DNA of 64,000 nt from Acheta domesticus. Lineage: Eukaryota > Arthropoda > Insecta > Orthoptera > Gryllidae. Made by a program: the position numbers and the translations under genes. Under the pieces are notes generated by a model. It was not told the origin of the DNA and searched no databases. It saw only the letters and a list, made by a program, of their open reading frames with translations. Positions 1 through 12,179 of the stretch are shown here, piece by piece (the first letter of the stretch is position 1; each line of letters begins with the position of its first letter). The stretch is from assembly GCA_031308135.1 (NCBI GenBank), contig JAHLJT010009436.1, positions 158,453,302-158,517,301 of the forward strand, in the 5' to 3' direction.

Positions 1-3000
1 CGTACCAACCACCAACCAACAAACGTTTTGTATAGATATAGATATTTTCATTACGAAGTCTTTGTACGATGAGAAGTAGAGTAGCGTATTTTCACCGCCA
101 CGATTCGACGTAGCGTCGACGACCAAGATCCTCAAGAGCCCTGTAATGTACTAAGGATCGTCAGTCAGTAAGTCACAAGGAGCAGCCAAAAGAAAAGTAG
201 TCGTTGTAGTAGTGTGTGTTCTGATCAGTGAGTGTTTCACGTTCTGTGGACGTGTAGGTGAAAGTCGCTCAAGTTGACAAGTAGTTAATCAACAAGAGAC
301 TGAGATGTTTTGAAGCAAGTCGCGTGCGAGTAGTTACGATATTAAAAACATCAATTTAATTCGTACAGAATGATAACGTGTTTAATATGCTTTCATATTC
401 CGATTTGCTGTTCCCCGTATTAATCTTGCCAACATTCATGAACACCTCGCTTGCATCCTTCAACTGAATTTACCTTGTAATTCCAAGTTGTATGGCAACA
501 CTAATAATTTCCGACAGACCATCTAATTAGTCGTTTCGTTGCGCTATAAAGTCACTTTATATCTAAGACCCACCGTAAAAAGTTTTACGTGGAAAAGAGG
601 TTTCACTTTTTTACGCGTTTAAAAGAATGCACTGTAATGTAAAATACCTTTGCCATAAAAACAGAACGTTCCGTACTTCTTCGAGACATTGCACGTTATC
701 GAGCTAGTCGCTTTGTTTAAATGTCCTCTCCATTATACTCCCGTTTGGACCGGTGGAATGACTTGCGGCAGTGCAACACCTACACCCTGAGATGTCCGAC
801 CACCTACTTTTGCAATTCCATGCCGTTTGTTGGGCGAGTGTCACGCTGCATTCATTTGTGACTTACTTTCTGACCCCCCTCGTATGTGCCCTGTAACAAA
901 GTTGTATGAGAATATAACATCATGACGTTCGTATGTGTTGGCGTTGTGATTTCCTGACGGTCCGTCTCTCGCCCGGAGCGATTCCTTTCCTAACGGACCG
1001 ATCGGAGACAGGACGCTGCCTTCCCCACGAGTCTGCATCGCGTGTAAACCACGACGTACACGTGAGAGGTGAGTTCAAGTGGTCCACAGCACCACCAGGA
1101 GTGACAGCTGCTCTTGGGTGCACTCAGAAAATACAATGTGCTCACACGTTTCGCACTGTGCAAGCGTGAAAAGCAGGCTTCCCTTCGAAATGTGAAACAT
1201 AGAGTTACGAGTTGAGAATAACGTAGAGTAGGTTACGAATAACGTACTTGCATAACATTCAACAGCAGACGTGAATTGAGTTTGTTTGTTCTATTTGTAA
1301 GCTGCGTTACCGAGGCTTGTCGCTTTCTATCCAAGCTCTGGTGGGAATGAGAATGCAAATGATATGCAGATGCAAGTGTTGTGTAGACGGAGGGTAGGCG
1401 TACGTGCGCGGTCGGAGATCGCGGCGAGTGGTGGCTGCTAAGAAGTGATAGCTCAGAACACACTTTACAATGATGATAAAAAACGTACTCATCCATTTAG
1501 CGGAACCGAGAATGAAATCAATTTTTGTCACCATATTTCTATTTATACAATCAATAACATGTAATACAATTGGAAAGTCCAATCCTTCTCTTCACAAAAT
1601 TTGCTTCATTTCATAGGCACATACCATTCTAAAAATATATTTTCGAATACGTTATCGGCCATTTTTCTGTTAAAATTTCTTTCATGGGAATTTCTAATAC
1701 CTCTAAAACAAATTTAATTCAAAAATAATGCTTTAAAAGGATAACGAACAGTAACTCACGGACAAAAATGAATGTTATTGTATGTTTCTTATGTGCCGTG
1801 TTGCTTTGCCTGTAGAGAAAAGCTGTTAGGATTATGTGATGTAGTTTAATTCCTCTTGGGAAAAGGTCAAAGTATCTACGCTAGTATGCAGCTACATTGC
1901 TTCATTAATTAATACAATTCTAATATTCCGCCAAGTTTGAAACCTTACAAAATTATCTTTATATTAATCAAAATTTATAGAATGTATATGGACATTATCA
2001 AGTAATCCATGTTGTAGCATGACTATATCTATGACTTATATGCAATATGTTTACTCTCTAATATTTATAAATATATATATATATATATATATTTTATTTA
2101 TATATATTAATATCTCTTTATAAACATTGTCGGACAACCTTCCCTATTAACACATTATAGGGACAAAGATTTAAACATAAATGTTGATTATCATTTTCGA
2201 AGTAACGACTCTTTGAAACGTTTCTTGCATAAGGAAAGGGAAGCTGAAGGCAATTATACCTTTTTCTTTCTTCCAAATTATTGTTCTGAGTTGTTTGGAT
2301 TCATGAAAAATAAGAAGTCGGCCCTTGAGAACATGTTTTATATCACAGTAACATTTTCCTGCAATTTGGAATGTATTAAGCCAAAGACAATGAAATATAA
2401 TTAATTGTGATGTAATGCGCAGTATCGTATTACACTGTAGGTTCATTTAATTATTATAAGTCTATTATCATAATGTAAGTACTTCTCTTTTTTAGAATTT
2501 GCATTTTTTGTTATATTCAAAAAGCAAATTCATTTCTTATTAATACAAGCATTATTGTACGTATTAAAACTAAGGTTAAACTTCTATTACATACATTGAT
2601 ACTTCACATCTCTGATATATTTTTTGTAATAGGTAAACCATAAAAAGAAATAAAGCTGCCGTGTGCGCGATGATGGTACAATCATGCATTATTCATCAAA
2701 CACGAGTAAGTTTTGAATGTCTCTTGTGAATGCAAAACCATTTGACGCCTCACGCGAAATGCAGTTGTCTTCGTAAGAGTATACGTAGGACATCATCCAC
2801 ATTCTTGACACAGTTCACATGCAAAACAGCTGCAGAGTTCAAAAGTGTCTCGGCAAAACATTGCTCTGTGAAATACGTAACAAAAATTGAGTTCCAGATC
2901 TATTGTCTTGACAAATTACAATATTGCGACATTTATTAATAAAATATTTGTATTCTGTATAAAATACTGTGTATAAATATCACAATTATTATTACTACTT

Positions 3001-4165
3001 TCATTGAGTAGTCTGGTTTTATTATTTTACAACTTTCCAGTTAAAATTAGTATTTCTGAACAATGTCTCATTAATTTTATAATTATTTGCTATTCAAATT
3101 TTAAAAGAAAATGCATTTATATACTATAAAAAAGTTGAAAGGGATGCATTAATTTCAGACTACGAAATTTCTTTTACAGATTCCTGATGATCGAAAGCTA
3201 TTTGTGATCAAATATAGATGAAAAAATATTTCACAAATCATTAGTACGTACTTTACATCAGTTTAAAGGAAGAAAAGGATTTCACATGATTCTTTTAGAT
3301 TCAATTTCTCAATATTGTTGATCACAAACGATTATTACAGATAAAAATGTGTTATTTCTAGTTTGAATTATTATTTCAGGGTTTTAATTTGGCTGCTTTT
3401 TCTAATATTTCCTTTATGAAAACCGGAGACTTAAGTGTACAAATTGTGCATTCCATGTTAACTAAGTTATTGCAAAATATATCATCATATATTTTCACCA
3501 TGAAGTCAAAATATTATTAAAATAGCCTTGGACAAAATTAAATCAAAGTAATTGTGTGCTATTGAGGGGTATATTTCAAATTAATTACATTTTGCGATGA
3601 GCCGTACAGGCTGTTGAAGAATGCACTCGAACATCAAATATTCCTTGTGATTTCTGCTAGGATATTTAATATTTAGGCAAGACTGTAACATTCGTAATTT
3701 TTATAACTCGCTTTTGATGACAAACTGATATCTGAAAGTTTTATAATCGAGCCAAAAATAAGGGACAAGAGTTTGATGAAAACTGTCGTTGGATCCGGAT
3801 ATCGAAAACTCTAATGTTTCAAAAACGTATGTTACCAGCATCGGCAAATACACAATTCACAAGTATTTTTTCGAAATCGATGTTGAGTTATTGATCGGGC
3901 CGAACTTGTAGCCCTTAAAGCACAATTTCAATTTTGAACGGTTTTTAAATGAATCTAGTTGTTTCTTTTTAAGATTTTTTTTAAAAAAAGCCCTGGGAGT
4001 TATAAAACAAGTATTAGATGCCACGTGCGTGTCTGTGCGTTAGGGGGGGGGAATCCTTCTACTTTTCTCTCCACAACGTCGGCGAGGGGATGGGTGCAGG
4101 TAAGAGAGTTCGAAGACGCAGAGAACGTACGCCACAATAGGTCAGGTTATGTCAGCTAGCACAGG
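1..4165. other. AT-rich stretch without a recognisable gene
   Basis: I see no coding region with family features here. The first 350 bases are less AT-rich and resemble an untranslated leader: no long frame, and a CAGTCAGTAAGTC motif near 160-175 containing a possible 5' splice site (GTAAGT). This is weak. A mildly GC-richer patch near 840-1170 has short overlapping frames on both strands that match nothing I know. The rest is low-complexity A/T sequence. Confidence 0.4.
2069..2093. repeat. (AT)n microsatellite
   Basis: A short uninterrupted AT dinucleotide run, continuing into imperfect A/T sequence to about 2115. Confidence 0.9.
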
Positions 4166-4672
4166 CAGACTTTAGCTCAGAGCCAGCGTAGGCGCAGTCC
4201 CTCCGATGTCCTAGGGTTCGAGTCCCGACGGTGGCGTAGTTTTCGATTCTAGCTTCCCAGCTGGGTCGAGTGCAGTCGGTGTCTAGAGGAGAATTCTAGC
4301 GGGCGGCTGCTCTGATCGGTAGATTTCCGTGGTTCCTCCGATCAACAGTGAAGAAGAGAACTCTAATAAACAAACCACCGACGGTGCAGGATCTGTTCTT
4401 TCTCTTGTCTATCCTCTGCCCACACTACACACACGCACACTTACATGGACTACACCAACACATGACGGGGCGTCGTGAGCGCAGGGGTTGTCCCGGCTAC
4501 GCCGTGCTCCGTTGGGGGAGAGACCTCGAGAGGGAAATCCTCACACGCCAACGTGTAGGTCGCCGCCGGATCTCACCGCCCAGCCGGGGGAAACACCACC
4601 ACCCCGTGGGATAAGCAAAGGGACTAATGACGTAGCTGTTGACGTGCCCGGGAACATTAATCAACATCAGTT
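4166..4672 (+). mobile_element. tRNA-derived SINE, family A, copy 1
   Basis: The 5' part is tRNA-like: TTTAGCTCAGAGCC fits a pol III A box and GGTTCGAGTCC (4215-4225) is a near-perfect B box. The body shares blocks with five other copies in this window: GAGAATTCTAGCGG followed by CTGCTCTGATCGGTAG, a segment ending in GATCAACA, a pyrimidine-rich CACAC block, a GGGGAAACACCACCACC block and a short ATCA-type tail (ATTAATCAACATC). SINEs are non-autonomous retroposons copied by a partner LINE. Boundaries are good to about 10 bases. It faces a second copy (4812-5352) head-away, with only about 140 bases between the two tails. Confidence 0.85.
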
Positions 4673-4811
4673 GACGGAACAGCGCGCGATGCGTTGAAGG
4701 GCGAGTTAAGCAGGAGAAGTCGTTGGAGGGGGTGGGGTTAGGACGAAGACGTAGGCGAGATCCTAATGGAGAAGTGGGCGCTTCGTTGGAGAGAGACACC
4801 GAGGGTTAGAT

Positions 4812-5352
4812 TGATTAATTGATTGTTAGTGATTCTAGACGCGTAAACTACTGAGGACATTAGTCTCGTAAGTGCAATGCATGGTTTTTCATCGGGAGGT
4901 GGCGGTGATCTTCCCCCGCTGGATGGCGAGATCTGGCGCCGACCTACCGTCGACTTGCGGGGTTTTCCCAACCAGGTGTGTCCCACCAGCGGGGGCACCG
5001 CCTCATCCGGGACAGCTCTAAGCTCCCGATCGGTCTCCTGGCATGTGTGATAGTGTAGTGCATGTTGATGTGTGTGAATAAGGGGTGAGGATAAGACAAG
5101 GAAGAGGAAGGAAAGATCGCGCTTGGTCCGTGTATCAGGACACTGCTCCGGCATTCGCCTGGTGTTGATCGGAGAAACCACGCAAAATACCGATCATAGC
5201 AGCCGGCCACTAGAATTCTCCTCCAGGCAGCGACTGAATTCGACAAGCTAGTGTAGAAAATCCTGCCGCCGTGGAGACTCGAACCTAGGACCTCCCGGTC
5301 AGAGGCACTGCAGTGATATCAGCTGATGCACTGAGCCATCTCTCCCGGTCCG
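4812..5352 (-). mobile_element. tRNA-derived SINE, family A, copy 2
   Basis: Read on the minus strand it starts with GAGAGATGGCTCAGTGCATC (A box region), then GGTTCGAGTCTCC (B box, 5273-5285), the conserved GGAGAATTCTAG centre (about 5212-5223), CCGATCATAGC-type sequence on the plus strand, and a tail near 4812-4830 seen on the plus strand as GATTGATTAATTGATTG. It is full length or nearly so. Together with copy 1 it forms an inverted pair. Confidence 0.85.
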
Positions 5353-6399
5353 AGGGTTAGAAAGAGACGAGAGACGCGTACGGAAACGCGGTGGGGCTGG
5401 GGGCGGGCACGGCGTTGGAGGAGAGGCTGGTAGAGGTTGGGGGTAGAGTGGAGAGACATGTCGGAGGGGGCGTCAAGTTGAAGACAGGCTCTCAAGGGGA
5501 CGGATATCGCACAGCATTAATGAACACAGTATTGCTGGCTCTCTCAATTAAGCTAAATCTCAAATGCAAACCTCCGTTTCAGTGAATTTAACCAAAATTA
5601 AGTTCATTATGGTACTCGTTCAGAATTATTTGAAATTCTTCAAAAAATTCAGTCTACGTACATGTTTATTTCAGCCTGAGGTATGGCATAATATTCAGGG
5701 AAAACTATTATTACATTTCCCAGACCTTTAGATTACAGAAATTTATTGTAGGAATAAGAAACAAATCCCACCCATGTGATTTATCGTGCCTCTCTTAATT
5801 GCTCGTAAAATAGGAATCCTTTGCATCTTTACTTACGAATCAGTGTCTTTTGTCAAAATTGACTTACTGAAAGGTGGGAACATATTTTTATCTAATCATA
5901 TGTTCATAATTATAATACATGTAGCAATCATATTCATCAAATGTGAGTATCAATAGATAGCTACAACAAATTACGTATAATACATGCACACTATTTTATG
6001 ATTCATTATCAGATGAAATTAAATGAAAGTCGACACAATTTACAAGTGACAAAAATATTTTCTGCTGTTTGACTGTTTATACACAATTAGAGACTATAAT
6101 GAGGATAAAGAAGTAAAATAATATTAATTTTAACTAAAATATATAATGAATTAGAAAACACTTTTACTATAATTCTAAAAGTTGCAAAATTCCTGCCAGA
6201 AACATTGTACTTTGCTTCTAGATCAACGATAGCCAATTCGATCAGGTTTTTTCGTTCAATTTCCCCTGAAATGTTAACCAAATGCTGAAATGGCTCCTTG
6301 TCGGCATAACTGTGTCTTATCTGACCGCGTTTTCTTCAGTTCTTTGTGATGATGTTGGCAAATGTTGTTAGTCAAATAATCGGTTTCAGTATTCTTGCG
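5353..6399. other. No gene seen
   Basis: A G-rich, A-rich patch (5360-5510) is followed by AT-rich sequence. The short frames have no recognisable domain. Confidence 0.4.
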
Positions 6400-6735
6400 G
6401 CAGCAAGTCGATTCGTAACGGAAGATAAGATAGGGATTGTAGCCACAATTTGCAGTTCGTTTGCAGTCACAGATAGAGTTTATGACAGAGAGGGAAAATT
6501 TTCTTATTGTCAAACCTTGCCAAAAACACTCGTTACTACCTGTATTCGTAATTCATCTCAATGTAATATAAGATCTTGGGAAGGGATTCCAGAGCTTACG
6601 AATAGATGCACAAGTTTCACTTCTCTCCCATGGCTTTTCACACATAGTTATTAACTGGCTTTTAGACATTAAATCAATTAATCAGTTGAAAATAAACAAA
6701 TAATAAGTAAATAAATAATAGGTAAATAAATAAGA
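6400..6735 (+). repeat. Repeat D copy 1, retroposon-like 3' end
   Basis: This segment aligns with 11830-12165. Shared blocks are TTGCCAAAAACACT, CTACCTGTATTC and CCAGAGCTTA, in the same order and orientation. Both copies finish in an AAAT-rich tail (here AAGTAAATAAATAAT, 6697-6735), as is usual for the 3' end of a LINE or SINE. No coding part is recognisable, so the family is unknown. Homology over 6400-6485 is weaker than over 6490-6600. Confidence 0.55.
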
Positions 6736-8237
6736 AAACTAGTAGTAGATGTTCAGATGTAGGGGGTTGCGGAATGAGGGATTTCCGTGGATGCACGGGG
6801 AGACAGATGTGGAGGCGTGGGTGGGGGAGGCTACGGGAGTAAAAGGACAGGCCTCACAACGAACATCGACGCACGTGAGTCAATGAAGCGTGAATGTCTT
6901 CAGGTTTGAAACCTTGTCGCGGAAGTTAAATCACGAACGCCTTCTGGCCATTCACGCCACCTTCGGTGCAGAGCTGCTTTCATTATTGGTTTTAATTGAA
7001 AGTTTAGAAAAAAATTAAGTTATAGTCATTCCAGGCGGCAGATGTATCGTGTTAGCCTGTATTTGATGACAACTTTCACAATTCTTTCATTGAATTTCCA
7101 TACGTCAACTACACCTCATCAAAAATTCCGTTTAATTGGCAGTTCTTCTGCGTTTCAAACGAACGATGCAGAAGCAAATGACGGCCAGGAAGGATAATGC
7201 ATGCAGCGCGGTTCCTCGAAAAGCATGGTAATATTTTAGAGCACGCCATGAAACAAATCTTGGTGTTATTTTGAATTAATATTAGTTTCAAATCCTCGTC
7301 ACCAAACGTGAAAATTCGTTGATAGTAATTGCGTCCAGCATTAGAAGTATAAATTGGAATCATGCATAAGACGAGTTATATTAGAGAAATTATTTCTTTT
7401 CTTCAAAATATTTTGTAGTATTTTTTCTCTTCCCTTTTCCAAAAAACGTAAATTGTGTCTTTAAAAATAACCAAACATTACCTTGTCGTAAAGTGTAAAA
7501 CAACTTTTCCAACATTTTTCTGTGTTTCCTGTTAGAATTGTATTCTTAAAATGTACCCGGTGACGCTCAGCGATTTCATGGATTTTTCTTTTCAGGTTTC
7601 ACTAGAACATTATTGTAATGAAGTCCTTTATCTTACGAAATACTGCAAAAAAATTGATGAAGCGTGCCAAGCTGATAGCTTCAAAGCTTTGAGTTTATGT
7701 AAATTTTTTCCTGATTCATAGACCGAATAACGACTGTTTTTAAACACCTTTATTCAGTTAAATGAACTCTTTGCAACCAAAACTTACTTGTTAATAAATG
7801 TGTAAGTCTTGAATTGAAACTTTAGAAGGATGAAAATATCTAATTAGAGAAGAGTAAGAGTTGTACTTTGAGTTATATTAAATGTCTTATTTTGTTTCTT
7901 TACTTCACGATACATGCATTCACTTCAAAAGAACTTAAAATAAATATATTTAAAAATGCCAAAAATTAAACGAGTAATGTTTATAAAGGACGCAATGTTG
8001 TTTCCTATTACGCGCTATTTTAATCAGTAATACTGAATATATATACAATATAGGTATTAATATTCGAATAGTCTTCATAAAAGTGAGAAATTGTCATTGT
8101 GACAGTTGTTGAAGTGAGAATCTTGTTTCAGTTCTAGATATGAATTCTGTATGTAACGTAAAAGCCACAAAGCCAGCCACGTCCCAGTTGTGCTAACTGG
8201 CTCAGTCACGTAGGAGGTCCATGGAAATGTCCCTTGA
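6736..8237. other. No gene seen
   Basis: AT-rich sequence after a G-rich patch (6750-6850, GGTGGGGGAGG). A short minus-strand frame at 7109-7363 has no recognisable features. Confidence 0.4.
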
Positions 8238-8670
8238 ATATTTTGGTTTTTACCAAGTCATAAGCAAATAGTCACTAACTATTCTTTAAAACCAAAAAAT
8301 GATCCGCGGGTAAATATTGCGTTAGACATTGTAGACGCTGTTAGAACTACAAACGTCATCATGGACTTACCACCAGTTCATCACGAGATGCAATTGATTA
8401 ACAGTCTGGATTACTCAAATGATCCAAATATAGAAAGTAAGACTTGGTAGATTGTTACATGAACAGTCACGAAGCACATTAAATGTAGGATTTCTATTAA
8501 CTACTTATAGTAACTCCATAAATATATATAATCTTAATCCACTATCAGATGTTGAACGAATAATTAGTGAGAGATTTGTAGACAGGAAAAAAATATTTGA
8601 ACCACAAGAGTGACCATATGCTAGATACTCTGGTTTCTTCTAGTAAAAAGAAAATGATTCTAATAATTAT
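8238..8670 (+). pseudogene. Unidentified decayed coding sequence
   Basis: Three consecutive frame segments read like real protein (mixed composition, no low complexity) but need two frame changes to join. The first (8238-8447) includes ALDIVDAVRTTNVIMDLPPV and HHEMQLINSLDYSNDPN. The second (about 8440-8616) includes RLGRLLHEQSRSTLN and NPLSDVERIISERFVDRKK. The third (to about 8670) includes DHMLDTLVSSSKKK. I do not recognise the family. It could be a processed pseudogene, a fragment of a transposon protein, or an exon plus intron, since a GTAAGA donor-like site sits at the first break (8437). Nothing nearby clarifies its role. Confidence 0.4.
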
Positions 8671-9309
8671 TATAATAAACTAAATTGAGTATTTTCTTAC
8701 CCGTATGAAATTGCTACGTTTGGATGAAACCGGGATATCAATGAACCTTGCTTCAATTGAAATATCTGAAAAAATAAAACAAATTGAATTACAAAACATG
8801 ACATGTTCCAGATATGAACTAAATTAGATCCAATTTCCCATAACCCTGTAAGATAACTATTAAAATTATTTGTCAAGTCACAAACTTCCAAATTCTGCAG
8901 GTAGCTAGATATGTTAAGCATCTGTAGAACATAAAATTACAAAGTAAAACTGCTAAAGAAAGTAAATCTAGATTATATTTATTCTTTGTATAGGTAGATT
9001 CACTTTGTGGCTGTACTACAAGACTTAAAGGGGCTGCTCACGTCTGCAAATTAGGTGCCACAGAAGCCGAAGTGCAGAACAATACATCCTCGGAACAATT
9101 GCCGGATTATATACAGACTGATACTAAGGTTTTGACATCTTCCCCTCTGCTGTTCTTTCCCTTTCAGCTTCATCACGCCGCTTAATTATTTATCCCAGGT
9201 TACATTAAATAGAAATAACTTCTCCCTATCTTTGCAAATTGCAAATGAAATGGTTGCATTAGTATTGTAATGAAGTTGTCCAGTACATCAAGTAACCAGT
9301 ACATCAAAC
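8671..9309. other. No gene seen
   Basis: AT-rich sequence. A short minus-strand frame (8697-8921) has no recognisable domain. Confidence 0.4.
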
Positions 9310-10525
9310 AACCCAGTAAGTTCGAGCCCCAAAATATTAGAGGAAAGTTTCCGGTTTCCGTGCCCGGTTTTTAATGCGATCCCCTTGCTGCTCTGTATAG
9401 TGCTGTTGCCTATTGGAAATGCATTAAAGTGGTCGTTCTTTGCTGGTCAGTAGCCCCCTCATGTGGTAGTGTCTTCATCTTCACATGTTGCCGGGCAGTC
9501 GCCAAATAATGCGTAAACGGGAGCATGCGAAGTGTTTTCAAGTGCCCTTTCGCAGTTAGCCTGATTTCTATATTTCATTGACAAGTCTTCTAACCATTGC
9601 ATTATTTTGAACATTAAAAACTGTTGATCGAGGGTAATGTAATTTATCTTACTTGTCTTGTAAAAATGTTAGTGGCATTTGGAATATGAACACGCTCGTG
9701 CCTAACCCGAGCCCCGTAAGGTTTCTAACGCAAGCCCCCAATTTTTGTTTTATAGAATAAAACAACTAAGGTTTTCGGCATTCCTTATACCTTACGAGGC
9801 TAATAAAAAGCAAGAACCTACTCTGAAGCCTATCAGATTGAGTGAGCAGTAAGAAGAAAGATATCAAGAGACAATTTCAGAATTTAATTCTAGAGAAGTC
9901 TTAAAGAGAGAGAGTGATTTAAGAGAATGTTTAAGTTAAACAAAAAGCAAAAAGGAAGATTTCGCCTCCGGTGAGGAATCTAACGATATGTTCTCTGGTT
10001 CTTCCGAATTGAAAGTTCTACGAGGGATATCTTCCCTGTCAGGTTAAGAAGGTGCAGAATGCGTGTTTTGCAGTGTAAAATTTTCAGATGGCTGTAGAGA
10101 ATCTACGGGTGATGTGCCTAATGAGTTCACTCTGGGATCATGTAGAGTGCGCGGGTCGTAAAAGAGGTTCATATGTAATTTTTGTAGCACTTGTTGCACA
10201 AGACATATTAGAAAATGTCTCGTTATAAGATGTTATACTTGGATTTTTGTAAAAGTATACTGAATACAGCCTATTTTCAGTTATTTCATTTATTTTTATC
10301 TATTTATTACAACATTTGCGGGAGGCTCGCATTAGGAAACCTTTTTTAAAACTCTACAAAATGTAATGCTTAGAAAAAATTAGTTTATTATTAAACTACT
10401 TGGCCCAATAATTTCAAGTATAATGTAACATTTGTATAAATAAGTAAGGTATGCATTGCACATATTTTGATTTAATTGTGCAGAAAATTATATTTAAAAA
10501 ATCCGAAATGTAAACGGGGGCCCGG
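9310..10525. mobile_element. Decayed DNA transposon with repeated subterminal motif
   Basis: Both ends carry several diverged copies of a motif of the form TAACGCRAGCCCC. On the left: TTCGAGCCCCAAAA (9312), TTTTTAATGCGATCCCC (9366), CTAACCCGAGCCCCG (9702) and AAGGTTTCTAACGCAAGCCC (9719). On the right, inverted: the block at 10319-10345, whose complement reads AAGGTTTCCTAATGCGAGCC, and 10515-10530, whose complement reads ACCCAAACCCGGGCCCCCG. The interior keeps a degraded Cys-rich coding tail. Exact ends and target duplication were not resolved. The superfamily is uncertain (pogo-like or piggyBac-like). Confidence 0.45.
9760..10245 (+). pseudogene. Remnant of transposase C-terminus with Cys/His cluster
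   Basis: Plus-strand frames, broken by stops and shifts, encode ECVFCSVKFSDGC (from about 10057) and then, after a stop, KRFICNFCSTCCTRHIRKC (to about 10220). The first part resembles the C-x2-C...FS opening of the PHD-like finger at the C-terminus of some pogo-type transposases. The second has C-x2-C-x3-C-x2-H-x3-C spacing, close to the cysteine-rich domain of piggyBac transposases, which is present in this window at 41.9 kb. Either origin is possible. It is clearly non-functional. Confidence 0.35.
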
Positions 10526-10559
10526 GTTTGGGTATTTTCCTTTAGTATTTCATGGGACC

Positions 10560-10960
10560 ACTTCAGTTACCCTCTCTTCCCTGTTCCCTTGCTCCCCGAA
10601 CCTGTCTCCTTGAGACGGACGCTTCGTGAGCCTGTGCTGTGTTTGTGTGAATGTGGGCTGTGCGAGAGGGATGCTGTGTTTGTGAGAGGGGAGTTTCACA
10701 TATAAGAGGAAGGATGTGGTTATCAGAGAGGGGAGAGCTGTGTAAGAGACAAAAGGGCGGTGTAAGTGAAAGTGGGCTTTGTATGTGAGGGGATACGCAT
10801 GTGAGAGGGACTGTATGGGAGGGCGGTGTACTTGAGGGACCTGCGAATGTAGAGGGAGGGCTGTGTGTAAAATGTGTGTGTGTGTGTGTGTGAGAGAGAG
10901 AGGGAGGGAGAGAGAGAGAAAGAGAGAGAGAATAAGGGTGAAGGGATGAGAATCGTGAAG
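10560..10960. repeat. Purine-rich tract with GT and GA microsatellites
   Basis: The plus strand is strongly G/A/T over C. It includes (GT)n at about 10877-10891, running straight into (GA)n-type sequence to 10932. Long minus-strand frames across it (165 and 183 codons) are composition artefacts rich in Ser, Leu, Pro and His. Confidence 0.7.
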
Positions 10961-10974
10961 GAGAACCCCAACTA

Positions 10975-11200
10975 GAAGCTTGCGGACCGCCCCCGGATCT
11001 CCGCCCGCAGGATAGGGGGGGGGGGCGCCCGACCATGAAAATTTCACGCGGATAAAAATGTGCGGAGTTTGCGGCAGCGCCGCCGCGCGCGGAGGCCGTA
11101 CAGCGCAAATCCATTTGCGAAGCCGCGCGCCGGATTAAAAGGACCGATACACGGAAGTTGGCGCTCCGCGGAGGCTAAAATGCACCGACCCTCCTCCTAC
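10975..11200. promoter_or_regulatory. CpG-rich island
   Basis: Dense CpG (GCAGCGCCGCCGCGCGCGG near 11072, GAAGCCGCGCGCCGG near 11118) between AT-rich flanks, with a TATA-like GGATAAAAATG at about 11050. This is compatible with a promoter, but there is no transcript evidence and no adjacent coding exon. Confidence 0.35.
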
Positions 11201-11829
11201 TCGCACAAATAAATCAAAAAACTCGCTTTGTTTGCTTGAGAGCAAAACTACCCTCACGCCGTTCCACACATACTCCTTTCCGTGCGTTACGTGTGCAAAT
11301 GCGAACAAAACTCTTTACTTTTCGCTTGCTGGCATGTAGGATTATCCTGTACCACGGTATTCTTCGTATTATAATATTCATTTCTTTGGGGCATTTCGAC
11401 CTTTTGTGACAAATACTAATCAAAACTAGCTTCGCTTGCTTAAGAGTTGCACTATCCTAAATATTGTTTCAAATTTTACAGTCTACTTCCTTTGGAACGT
11501 TCCTTCCACAGCCTGCACGGCAGGAGATCATAGTCCCTTCCATATTTTTGTCTTATCAAGCAGGCCGCTGAATGAGAAGCCATTTCTTGAGGATACCTCA
11601 CTTCTACAATTCTTGTTATGAATGCATTAGAAAAAGTATGTTCGTAGAAACATTAAATTTTGACATGAATAATTGCTAGGAAACCATTTGAATTTTAATG
11701 GACGCTGATGCTCTCTGATACATTCAGCAAATAATATGTACAAATAAATGTAACTTCACAATACCGGACACGAAATTTTTAAGTCAATGGAACGTTTCCT
11801 TGAGTGTGGAATGTAGTTATTCAGATAAT
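11201..11829. other. No gene seen
   Basis: Unremarkable AT-rich sequence. Short frames on both strands (11214-11423, 11436-11621) have no family signature. Confidence 0.4.
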
Positions 11830-12005
11830 AGTCCTGCATGTTATCAAATAATTATTCGATTTCTTCACATAGGGCACTGCATTTATTATAACCAAAACCT
11901 GCAGGCTGATTTGCCTTTTCAAATAGTTTTTGGTACACAAGAGCGAATTTTGTCTTATCAACCATTGCCAAAAACACTACCCACTACCTGTATTCATAAT
12001 CAAAC

Positions 12006-12055
<50 letters not shown>

Positions 12056-12165
12056 AGTTAGAGTAAAGGTCCCAGAGCTTAACAAAACGGAGAAGATTAA
12101 ACTTCCCCCCATAGTACGCCACACACAGTGTTAAATAAATAAATAATTAAATAAATAGATTACTG
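11830..12165 (+). repeat. Repeat D copy 2, with expanded (AT)n inside
   Basis: Second copy of the repeat at 6400-6735 (shared ATTGCCAAAAACACT, CTACCTGTATTC, CCCAGAGCTTAA). It ends in a tail AAATAAATAAATAATT (12134-12150). Between the shared blocks this copy carries a long AT dinucleotide run where copy 1 has only ATGTAATATAAG. Confidence 0.55.
12009..12052. repeat. (AT)n microsatellite, 44 bp
   Basis: Perfect AT dinucleotide run of about 22 units, inside repeat D copy 2. Confidence 0.95.
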
Positions 12166-12179
12166 GGTATAGTGAAGCG

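Noticed and set aside
4195..4230. Possible tRNA gene from the A/B boxes
   Set aside because: No cloverleaf acceptor pairing, and the same head recurs in full-length SINE copies, so it is the SINE head.
4348..5585. Frames of 64-147 codons in 4.3-5.6 kb
   Set aside because: They lie in the two SINE copies, or in the G-rich patch just beyond them, and change between copies of the same family.
10550..11114. 165- and 183-codon minus frames with SLSLSLSHTHTH runs
   Set aside because: They translate GA and GT microsatellites.
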